Shown here one piece after another: positions 23,727 to 51,555 of a DNA stretch of 64,000 nucleotides. Position 1 is the stretch's first letter. Every line of letters starts with the position of its first letter. The stretch covers positions 21,814,828 through 21,878,827 of the forward strand of contig NC_092019.1 in the NCBI RefSeq assembly GCF_042242105.1. The letters run 5' to 3'. Under the pieces are notes generated by a model, which saw only the letters and a program-made list of their open reading frames with translations, was not told the DNA's origin and did not search any database. The translations under genes and the position numbers were made by a program. The DNA comes from Pempheris klunzingeri. Lineage: Eukaryota > Chordata > Actinopteri > Acropomatiformes > Pempheridae.

Positions 23727-26700
23727 TTTCTAATGCTTTTAATAAATAGATCCTCATTTATGATCTCCATGAAGTTGGTGATACTGGGAAAATACACAGT
23801 TCCCTCAACTAATCAAAATAATTTTGCTTTTAAAATATTTACTACATAATATCCACTGACTACAAAATCTAAGTGTAGTAGATTTTCCAGAGCCAACAGT
23901 GCAGATGCCCTCTTCCCTTTTCTAAATATACATCTGTTGCGAAATTTTTCTAGTTCATATTATGCATTTGCAGACAGTGGAGCAGAATACTCTCAGTTCT
24001 AACCTTGTGTCACTTAAAATGTATTCTTCAGGATGACCTTTGTAGAAGACCTCAAGTGATTAATTCAGTTACACCTCTATGATTGGAAGTGATCTATGGG
24101 AACTGGGAAACTGTTTTTGGCTTCATAGAAATCAAATTAAAACAAATTGGTAAATTATTCCTTGCTCTCTGTGACAGCAGCGGCCTTGTGGACGGTGGCG
24201 GAGGCTCTCTCTCCTGTGCCCTCAGTCCCTGACCGTGTCCAAGCACTGGTGGGCTCCTGTGTGGTGATCCCCTGCTCTTTCACTCCCCTGGCTCCTCACC
24301 CTCTCAAGGGGAGGAAGGAGAGGGTGGACGTCCGGCTGAGGTTCAGAGGTGGTGGAAAATTCTTCCCTCTCCGCAGCACCGCTTTTAACAGCGAGGACAG
24401 AGATCAAGTGAGCAGGGATTTTCTAGGTCGGACGTCACTCTTTGGGCAAATCGCAGATGGAGACTGCTCAGTGAAGATTGAAAGGATCAGTCAGGATGAC
24501 TCACGGGTGTTTGAGATTGCTCTGAAGAGAGGTGATGATTTACTCTGGGGGAAGCCAAGGAGCTTTAGTTTGGATGTTGTGGGTGAGTTGGGGAGTGAAC
24601 TGCCTTGTTCTTCTCTTATAACAACTTAACATTGTATAGGAGCATAAATACAGTACATTTCTACAAACATGCAATACATAAACACAAACAAACACTTTTT
24701 ATATTAAATGAGGGAAAATGGTAAAAAAGTAATTATCAAATTATGTCCAAAAAAGAATCATAAAAAGATCAAAGTAAATAAGAAATAAGGAATGTTGCAT
24801 CATCCACATTAAATAAACCACCCTAGATATTATGACACGTGCTGTTTGCTTAAATAGTTCCTATACCTACATAGTTGGAGAAATAACCCCCAATAATGGA
24901 CTTTACAGGAGATTCATCGCAGTAGAAATATTATTTGTCTTTCATGAAATACACAACTGTAATGATGGAGGTTTCCTCCACTGACAGACACTCCCGAGGC
25001 TCCCGTCATCAGCGGCACATTGTCAGCCACAGAGGGACAGCTGGTCACCCTGAACTGCTCCGTCAGCTATCACTGCCCCTCCAGACCTCCTGCCCTGCAG
25101 TGGAGCTGGGAGAGAGGAGTCCAGCTGAACAGCACTGAGCCTGGGGAGGTAAAGACACTCTGCCCAGAGCCCCACAGGCTGATGCTACTGGCCTCTCTGT
25201 CCTTTACTGTGACACACCAGGTGAAACCCAGGCTCAGATGTGAGGTCAGCTACCCAGGAGCCAAAACACTGTCCACTTCAAAGGATCTACATGTGACATG
25301 TAAGCATAGTTTTGACTAGCATGTTGATGTTTCTTGGCTCAGTTTGCAGAAAAATATACCAAAAATAACACAACTTTTATGCTCCACAGTTTCACCAAAA
25401 GATGTGATGGTTCAGGTCCAGACCTTGATGGTGCAGGAGGGGGGCAGCGCCTTGCTGGTCTGCTCCTGTAAAGCTGACCCGCCAGTTTATGAGTACCGCT
25501 GGTCCTACAGTCAACACGGCCGCACGGTGCACCTCCACCAGCGCGCACACTCTATCCGGGTGTTCAACGTGACCCGAGACATGAGGGTCCGCTGCTCAGC
25601 ACAGAACCTGATTGGTCGAGGAGAGTCCCGGCCCACGCCACTGAACATACAATGTAATCCTACTTCCTGTAGGCCTCCAATGGCCGTACACACACAGGGA
25701 CTTACTGCAACACCAGGCTAAAAAGCTTGTTATTGCTTTTCCTTGTTGAAAGCTTCCAGTTTGATCGGGTGTGGTCAGAAGTGTTATCTGTTGCTCCTGT
25801 AACCACACCCAACAGTGATGTCACAGTGTACTGCCCACACTGTGGAGTACACACTGACATCACTGAAGCAGGGTGAGAAGTTAAATCACTAGAAGTCAGC
25901 AAGAACAAGTTTTCAAGCGGTGTTGTCAGGTCAGGAGTGAAATGTTTCCAGCATCACTTCAGTTTGAATGTAGCCAAAGTGTCAACATAGAGGGAGTGTA
26001 AAGGAGAAATTTGACATTATGCTCATTCGCTTTAGATTCAGATTTAGACGAGAAAATGTATATCACTCTCATGTCTGCACAGTGAATATGAAACTACAGC
26101 AAACAGCGGTTTACTCACCAGGTAGACACTCCAGGAAGTTACTGGTCCTGACCAAGAAATAGTTGGTTCATAATCCCCTATAAAAAGGAGTCATGGAAGA
26201 TGTTAAGTTATTTTTTGTTTTTTGGGGGGGTTTTTTGGTCAACTTTGGACAGATCCAGGCTCACAGTCCCTGTTTCTGGTCTTTTTGCTTAACTAAGTTA
26301 AATGTTTAGCCACATATTTAGCTTACAAGCAAAAGAATTACAAAAGTATTGATCTTCTCTTCTATGTTCACTCTCAGAAAGAAAGCAAGTATATTTACCA
26401 AAATGTCAAACTTTTCATTTTGATGTTAAAATCCCATTAATCATATTTCATTTATATGGTGTAAAATCACTCACTGAATTCCATAGGTACAAACTGAACA
26501 AAATATGGCGAAAGACAGCTACAATATTACATAAGTATCATTTAAAGAATGTAAAGGATATTACCGGTTAATAAATATTAATTGCAAAAGGTCAAAGAGT
26601 TTCGGGCAAAGTTTAATTTGCTCTCTCTCTCCTGCAGATAAACCAGTCATCCTCCGGATCTCCACCTGTGTTGTGGAGGACCTGGAGGTGCTGTGTCGCT

Positions 26701-28003
26701 GTTCAGTCGACTCCAACCCCAAACCAGCAGTCACCTGGAGCGTGAACGGGAGCGTTCCACCTCACGATTACAACGTATCAGTAACATCCGAGTCTGACAC
26801 GCTAACAGCTACTCTGAGGGGCAGCATGGACAAACCTCAGATGGTGATCTGCTTTGCTTTCAATGCCCTGGGAAACGACTCCCTGGTGTTGCTCCAGGGG
26901 GGACAGGGTGTGTTCAACGCACTCTTTTGTTTTCTGCACAAACAAAGACAAGAGCTGTGCCTCTTGATTATTCACTCTGATGTAGGGCTGCTGCTGAAAC
27001 ATCTGTGCAACATGCCTGCAGCTTGAAAACAAAAGCAGAAGAGAATAAGCTGAAGAATGAATTAGAAATTGCTGCAAAGACAACAGTCTTACAGTGTGTT
27101 GTTTCACCCTTATTTAACTATGATTACAGCTTTTTTCTTTATTGCTGCGCTCCATTTTATAATTCCTCATATTATAGTGCTTAATATGGAACATTTTAAA
27201 CTGATTTTCCAGATGTTATTATGGAGTATCTCAGTGAAGCCAGTACATTGCACTTGAGTGACAGGCAATATGTCTGAGAGGCCTAGAGCTCAACTATAAT
27301 CCATGTTGTTCCACCCATGGTGGGGAGCGACAGATGTAATTATCATATTGCAGTTTTACACCAAATGCTGATCATTCTTTCTTCTTCTTCTTCTTCTTTT
27401 TGTCCACATACAGAGACAGCACCTTTGCTGTGGTTGGTCATACCTGCTGTAGCCATCTGCCTGGTCGTACTGGTCCTGTCTCTTTTTCTCTGCTGCTGCC
27501 GAAAGAGAGCTGGAAAGTATGTGAAGCAAATCCCTTTAAGTGTTCACTTAAATTTGTCGCACTTGCTCATTTCGAGGTTTTGCTCCTCTTAGACGCCCAG
27601 GCGTGTGCCCAGGAGGACTGGGAATTTATCAGGACCGGATGCCGCTCTATATCAACTGCACAGAAGTGACTCACATATACACCAACGGCAGCTACCAGCT
27701 GGTGTACCAGAACTGCACACCTCTTTTTGTCCACACTAAGCAGGTATTTAAATCTCCTGGTCTATAAGTATAAGTTATGTCCTTGACAACAGAGGGCACT
27801 GCATAGACAAAAAGCTCTAATTCCCAAAACTGAGGATTAGCAACATCTGTCCATTTTTTCAGATCCATCCGATGGCCAGAAGAGGTGGGGAGAGAAGAAG
27901 AGGAGGAGAGGGGGGAGGAATAAACAGAGTCAGAGGGACAAGAGAGGTGCAGAGTGCTGCTGCGGCCGATGCAGAGACGGCCATTTACTTGGAGATCCTC
28001 TGA
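23410..28003 (+). CDS. Siglec-like Ig receptor C, complete, 8 coding exons
   Basis: Type I membrane receptor, 562 aa as assembled. Exons: 23410-23452 signal (MHVDTGSLVWPLIFG), 24178-24582 V-set, 24988-25299, 25390-25653 and 26638-26907 C2-type Ig, 27414-27516 transmembrane, 27593-27743 and 27863-28003 tail. The V-set has GSCVVIPCSF and DCSVKI and the next domain has HCPSRPPALQWSW, the Siglec cysteine framework. The F-strand (VFEIALKRGDD) lacks the usual arginine position. The membrane helix is LLWLVIPAVAICLVVLVLSLFL followed by CCCRKR. The first tail exon has YIN, YTN and YQN, three Grb2-type YxN motifs within about 22 residues. The last exon is Arg/Gly-rich and ends AIYLEIL, an ITIM-like but non-canonical site. 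MAG/CD22-type fish genes are the nearest relatives by eye; orthology is not decided. Confidence 0.85.
23651..23724. repeat. (AT)n microsatellite
   Basis: About 37 AT units in intron 1 of Siglec-like C. Confidence 0.95.
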
Positions 28004-28277
28004 GCTCACTGTGGAGAAGTCACATGATTCGTCTGCTACATTAAACTCGCTCCTCAGACTCATTGTCGCACTGAAGGTAACGCGTAGGTTTTGTAACTTT
28101 GAGTTACTGTATATATTGTACATGCACATCTATTTGTCACCAGCATTTCAAAACTGTCACTGTGCACTGTCTTGAATAGCTAGTGGTGGTCTCTCTCTCT
28201 CTCTTATCTCCATAGTGACCATTTTCTGTCCTTTTGAGTGTTGGCCTGTGACCTACCTCTGTGCTCCTTTTTTTTTT

Positions 28278-28283
28278 AATAAA
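28278..28283 (+). terminator. polyadenylation signal AATAAA of Siglec-like C
   Basis: AATAAA about 275 nt past the stop codon, in a short 3' UTR position. Confidence 0.6.
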
Positions 28284-28299
28284 AGATGAAACAGTTAAC

Positions 28300-29340
28300 T
28301 GAAGAGGTTTTTCATCACTTCATCTTGTGTCTATTCTACAGCGTACACAAGCACAGACTCTTGGATTTGATGCAGGTGCACCGTATGTGACACACAGTGA
28401 TCCCCAGGCAGCCATTATCACAGGTCGAGCACAGGCGTAATTAATAACAATGGCTCTGTTCTGTTAAGTACGTTTTACCAGTGTCAAGGAAGCACCAAAG
28501 GGTCCTAGAACTGTAATATCTAAATGGGACGGTATCATTAGTTATTCACACCATTCACAGAGAACGGCACAAGCATATGTCATTTACTGTAAAGGCCATA
28601 TGAGACAAAAAAAACACTCAGCCGCCCACCGACACAATCCTATCGATCCCTCCATCCTACGAAAATACAACACTATTGTTACATTAGTAATTGCAGTCTA
28701 ACTTTCAGATCCAACTGACCTATTGGATTTAACTGAATCAGCAGATGTCTAAATGTTTTGTTAACTGCATTTACAAAGTTGACAATAGCAATAGCAGTGC
28801 ACATAAAACCTGTTTATAAATACTGACCCAGGGTATCATATTCTATATAGGATCCCCTTTGTGGGTTAGTGTTTACTTACAGCCCTGTTGTTATTGTGCA
28901 TCTCTATATTAGCATCAGTATAGATTTTGATTTTGATCCTTTTTCTGTCTTTATTTGGTTTCATTTTAGTGCTGCTGTAACACCCACTGGCCCCCTTCAG
29001 GATCAGTACAGTGTTGTTTGATTTCTAGCATTAAAAGGTCTTGGAAACAAGGACACCCACTGTTTAATTTTTACAATTGCACTCAAGTGCGAGAAAAGTA
29101 GCTGTCATCAGTGTTAATTCTGACTTTTTCTGCTTTGAGATTACAAAGTGTCTGTGATGAAAAAGGTCCATTAAAAGGTTTCTCACTAACAAATAAACTG
29201 ATGACGGTGTCTACTACACCAAAAAGCGGACATGAAAGGAAATAATGACTTGATGTTTTGTGGGGTTTAGATAAATAATATTTGTATTGCATTTTATTTA
29301 TCTCTTTAAATGCCTAGATATTTGAATATAAGTTGTGTTG
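28300..29340. other. intergenic stretch between Siglec-like C and xrcc1
   Basis: No exon, RNA gene or named repeat could be supported here. Confidence 0.5.
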
Positions 29341-29887
29341 TGATATATAAATGGTCTCGCTCACAGTTACACATTTTGAACGCTTGGCGGCGATGAGACT
29401 CCGGTGACGCCCTTATTTAATCACAGAAGAAGAAGAAGAGAAACGCGCTCATTGGACGGACATGCTGAATCGGAAATTGCGTCACAGCACAAAACACATC
29501 AGGCTTTTGGTGGGAATATGAGTTCGCCTCCACGCACGATTTGACTTCAAATTAAAAGCATTAATGTGCGTTTTGTCACGTTTAATGTAATACCAAAGTA
29601 AGCGGCTATGTGTCAAGTTAATAACAGTTTCAAAGGTTCATGCGTAGCAACCCCTGAGATGCGCTAAACTCACCAGGCTAATGAAGAAAAGTTCAATCTA
29701 ATGTGTCTATTGTTTGCTAGCATGCTATCACGTTAGCACACAAAGTGCCTTTACGTTGCTTGACTTTGCTCCCACTGTGTTTTATGTTTAGTTAACCGGT
29801 TTGTTAGCGCTTAGTAGCAAGACAGGCGCCCGGTTCGGTTATTTTCCTTCACACTGGCTAATTAATCTGTCGAGAATCAACAACAAC
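29341..29887 (+). promoter_or_regulatory. xrcc1: xrcc1 promoter and 5' UTR
   Basis: Upstream of the start codon lie a CATTGG (inverted CCAAT) near 29450, a GCGTCA near 29479 and GC-rich patches, with no TATA box at a good distance. This fits a housekeeping-type promoter. The in-frame open reading that extends upstream to about 29.8 kb has no ATG. Confidence 0.45.
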
Positions 29888-46916
<17,029 letters not shown>

Positions 46917-46944
46917 ACAATACGCCGTATGCACACGCATGGGT

Positions 46945-46992
<48 letters not shown>
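46945..46992 (+). repeat. (CA)n microsatellite in the xrcc1 3' UTR
   Basis: About 24 CA units beginning some 30 bases past the stop codon and inside the 3' UTR bounded by the signal at 47081. Confidence 0.95.
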
Positions 46993-46994
<2 letters not shown>

Positions 46995-47080
46995 CATATC
47001 CTGACCAAGGAGCAACGGGCAGATCCGCAGACACACATGCTTTTTCCTTTTCACATTCACCACTTAATTTTCATAAAAGC

Positions 47081-47086
47081 AATAAA
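47081..47086 (+). terminator. xrcc1: polyadenylation signal AATAAA of xrcc1
   Basis: AATAAA 165 nt after the stop codon, giving a short 3' UTR. Confidence 0.75.
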
Positions 47087-47109
47087 CCGACTATTGTTGA
47101 TTAACGCCT

Positions 47110-50100
47110 TTACATTGACTTTATATTGTTCATGAAATGTCTCCAGTTCGCACATGTTTACAGATGTTCTCACCTTCTGGCGAAGCTGGGAAAAATGTCT
47201 CTTCAAATGGCGTCTGTAGAGGTTTATGTAAGAATTAGGTTTAGATTTATTAGCTTTTCATTTGAAGGTTGTTCTACTGTGGCCAGAAAGGAACATCTTC
47301 ATCATCAGCGGTGCTGCTCAGTCACGGCGAGAACAAAGGACTCCCTCTGATTCTGCACTTGTCTGAATCTCTCACTTCCTGTGCTGCAGCTTGCTGCCGC
47401 TCAGCTCGGCTACCTCAGGCTCTGTCTGGAAATAACTTATCACCCTGTCCTGACTGCCAGCGGCACTGATAAGACTCTGACTTGTGTAAGCGGGCAGACC
47501 ATCAAGAGACCAGCCCAAAGTCAGGTGAAAAGCGTCATTTATTTAAGGCTGCAGCTACCAAATGCAAAAACATGGACAACAAAATTTTTAGAGATGAATG
47601 CTGGGGACTTTTTTTCTTCTTCTCCCTTTTATTTTATTAAACACCTTGAGTGGTTGAGTGGTTAAGTGGTGACGTTTTTGCGCGTGGTTTAAATTTTGAT
47701 ACATCTAAGTTGGTTTTATTCATGTTTGTGGAATTAATATTGCAAGGGATGGACTGGCTCGACAGATGTGAGGACGTAAAACGGACGTCAGTGTTTTGCG
47801 TCACTTGAGATTTCCAAAATGCTTCTGAAGACACGAGTCAACGTCGGCCTAGTCGTCCAACACAGTTTGTTAAAGTCTCTCCTTGTAGTATTTAATTAGT
47901 TTGTCTAAATAAAAAATAGATTTTTAATTAAGGGGCACTGTTGTCATTTTTATTCATGCTCTCATCCCTTCCTATGCCCTCCGTTCTGTGCCAGCAGCTC
48001 TCTTCCTTCTCATCCCTTCTCATCCCCTCTCTAATGTTCTTCTCGTCCTGCTTTGCGCCCAGAGCCACGGGGCCCTCTGCTCTTCAGTCAAGGGGATTAG
48101 AAAGATGAAATGTGGACAGGGAGGGCCGCGAAGGAGGGGCGGTTACAGGGGCTGCAGGAAAGATGGAAAGGGATGGATGCCTTTTTAAAGAAGCCAGGGA
48201 TTGTTTTATTGGACTTCTGCGGAGGATAAATTCACACACATGCCAGCGAGCGCGGGGCATGTTAGCACCACTTTCTGCATCCTCGCACCAGAAACTGATT
48301 TGCTTTTCATAGAAAAAAGGGGAGAGTGCAAGGTCAAATCCATTTCGGTTTGGAAGCAGGGAAATTTATGCCAGCTAACGCCATCAACCAGGCACAATGT
48401 CATATTTCATTTAAATGCACATCTGTCCTCAAGGCGGCAGGCAGGTTGGGCTGCTTTCAAATTGTCCCATTTGACAGGTCGACTTTGCTCAAACAGCAGA
48501 GTTTCCACCTTACTCGCGCCACCTTGATCTCCTCTAGTCTGATTTATTCTTTCCTCTTAGCATTTTTATGTCTCCTGTGAATCTTGGCAATGACCTTGCC
48601 GGACTGCAAAGATAACCAGACATTGTTTGACTCTCTCATTTTAATCCTCCTGTCTTCTCGTAAATGTTTTTCCTTTTAATTGTTGTACGATTTCAGTTTT
48701 ATATTCCCTCTGATGGTTTCTTTTCCCCGCTCTTTTCCTGTCATCATTTCTCTCCTCCTGCTGTACTCACTCTGACAGGGTGAACAATTGTGCAAAAAGC
48801 CTTTGTATTTTATATTTGTAGTGGATTTACATATTAGACATCTGTTTCCAACATGACTTTATATGCAGGTTTTCTGTTAAATCTATATTGATTCAATGTT
48901 GGACATTTCTAAAGGGGCTGACAACTTTTTTTCTCTGTACATAATCAGATGACTGAAACTCAATACTAATGATTTCCTCAACACAACCACCTCCTGTCGG
49001 CTCTTCAATATGTAGAACTATATATCTCTATAGTTATCTGTGTTTCTGTATCAGTCAGTGAGAAATCAAAACAAGATTTTCTCCTCACTCTCACTGAGCA
49101 TTATCATGCCGGTATTGTATGATGTAAAAAAAAAAAAAAAAGTGAAGTCTTATTCATATTGAATTTAAATTTCAGCATCGTATTGATGAATAGACTGACC
49201 TCATGCATAACCTGGATTACCAAGTCCGTTCAATCGAATGTTCAATTGATGTATTGTGCCCCCAAAATCTGAAATATTTTTCCTCGGAAGGTTCAGGCAC
49301 TCCTGCAAATTCAAATGAGCGAAAACCTACCGGCTGAAAGTGCTCGAGGGGCTCTGCAAGGTCAAGCACAGCAAAGCTGTCTGTAAGGAAGGAATTTGGC
49401 CCTTTGAAAAAAGAAAGGAAAAAAAAAAAGTCTAGTTTGTGATAAGTTGGCTGGAGCACAGAATGGAGTGTTTAAAATGATTGCTTCGAAAATAGACTAA
49501 GAGTGCATCCGCTCTGTTCAGCCTGTGGTGGAAGAAGTACTAAGATCTCTAGAAGTACCGGTACAAGTATTAGTCATGCACTCAACTTTCATTCAGCCAC
49601 CTTTTATTTGCTACATCTGTTCTTAACAGGACAAGGAGTTGCAGTCAGAGCGACAGTCATGATGTGGCATTGTTGTCATGTTGATGCTAAACGGACTGCA
49701 CTTGTATTGCACCTTTTAAGTCCTCACTTTTTACACACCCTTCACACCCTTGATTGCAAGGTGGTCATTCACACTCACACACTGAGGACCCGGGGAATGG
49801 AACGGTTGATTTTCCAATCAGTGGTCGTTCTGCTTCACCTCTGTTCATTCTCACCAATAACTGCTTTTGATCATTCAGGCTGTCCCTTTGGCCCCAACCA
49901 TTAGTGATGGTCACCATTGCAAGGTCAGTGCCACCGTGACTTCTTTTTACTTTTGGGGATTTCAACTGCTGCAAATCACATAACGTCTCTGGAGCTACTT
50001 TTTTTGTATTAAATATCGCATGTTAAAGTTAATTTGTTAAAGAGAGCGAGTCAAACTTTTGCCATAAAACAGCCCTTAAAGTATATTTTATGTTGAACAG

Positions 50101-51100
50101 CTGGTTCATCTTGAGGAGCCCCATGGAGAAATGTAAAAGGAAAAAAAATGTTAATCACGTCTTGAAATAAGGGCTCTCTCTGACTCTACCATCCTTTTAT
50201 TACCCTTTTTGGAATTTGCACATTTCCTCAAAGCAATAGTCTTAAGTAATGACCTTTGTGCCTCTTCCTCCTCAGTCCATGTCTTTGTCTTCATCTTCAT
50301 CCCCTTCACTCTTTGATAAATGACCACCGGTGGTGGAGGGAGCATTTAGCTTTCTGACACAAGTGAGAAGAGTAACCGTGCTGCACTCTGAAAATAACAT
50401 TACAAGTAAAAGTCTTGCACTGAAGATCCAAGAAACAACTTCTTTGACATCTCTTAACTCAGGTGTCTGCAGGAGATGGGAGGTTTTCTGTCTCACTGGT
50501 CTGTTGTTTCATGTCGAGCTGACCTGCCGTGCTGTGACTATACTTTTTCTATTCCCAGTCTTTTGTTTGTCTACCTCTGACCTCTTTTCACAGCTTCAGG
50601 CCTCATTGTAGTCAGTGGTTATAAGCAGTGATGCTTTCCTTCATTCAATTCCTTCATTTGGATGATTTGATGCCTAAGACTATCCAGAATTTTACTTTAA
50701 AGATCAGTTTAGTCCAAAGTTTGATGAGGCGACAGAATGTAATGTAAGAAAAGCAAAACAGAAAACTGCAAACAATTTAATGTAGCCTATCCCTTTAATA
50801 ATGTTGAGTCCTCCTGGGTGACCCTGCAGGTTGGGAACCATTAGTCCAGGTTACATAGGCAGATAATGGGAGTTACTGAACGCTACAGTCTTTATTTTGC
50901 CCTGTGTACAATTAGTGCAAAAGTGTTTGGTTCCTACGTAGGAACTTTGTCCTGTGATATGAAGTCTTTCTCTGTTTCAGTAGAGTTTTAAAGACCCTGA
51001 TTAAATGACGCCCGTTAGTTAGACATTTTAGAAAAGAAGCTCGTGCATTTTTGGGCACAGATTCAACACCATGAGAAGATTTATTTTTACCAGAGTTTCA
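47110..51100. other. intergenic stretch between xrcc1 and the dopamine receptor gene
   Basis: No convincing exon. Fragments that resemble common fish repeats occur at about 49.52-49.60 kb (GTGGTGGAAGAAGTACT word), 50.38-50.43 kb and 50.63-50.87 kb (GTTGGGAACCATTAG word), all short and degenerate. Confidence 0.5.
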
Positions 51101-51109
51101 TCATCTGAC

Positions 51110-51555
51110 TCGAATGAGCGCGTTTCCCCAAAACGTCGAACTACTCCTTTAACGCGTAAACGTCAGCTAAGTGCGCTCCCTAATAGGCCTGATCGTTTCA
51201 GCCAATCACGTTACGGCATTTCTGCCGCGAGACCCGCTCCACTTGGGTGATTTTCCTCCACAACTATAAACACTCCGAACTCTGCCTGCAACCTTCCTCC
51301 TCCTCCTCCTCCTCTTCCTCCTCTACGACTGTCCCCCTCTTTTCCTCCGCCACCTCAGACACGAGAGAGAGGAGGGGAACTACTTTACCCAGGACCCAAT
51401 CAGTGCGCGGGCTCGTGTGTGTGTGTGAGACTGGCAGGTGGAGGTGGGAGGCTCGGCCGTAAGCTGAGGGACGGGACGGTGCAGCCTGCCAGCTAATTTG
51501 TCGCCCGCTGTCGCTGGTGAGAGGAGCTGAGCGGAAGCAGCCCCGCGCAGACAGG
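51110..51555 (+). promoter_or_regulatory. drd2l: CpG-rich promoter and probable noncoding first exon of the D2-like receptor gene
   Basis: Visibly CpG-rich compared with its surroundings. A TATAAA lies at 51265-51270. A candidate exon ends at 51555 with donor GTGAGT. D2-class receptor genes commonly have a noncoding first exon far upstream of the first coding exon, which fits the 7.4 kb gap to 58969. The link between the two is inferred, not seen. Confidence 0.45.

Noticed and set aside
27692..28129. 145-aa minus-strand frame over the Siglec-like C tail
   Set aside because: Antisense to spliced tail exons whose phases fit perfectly; no recognisable domain.
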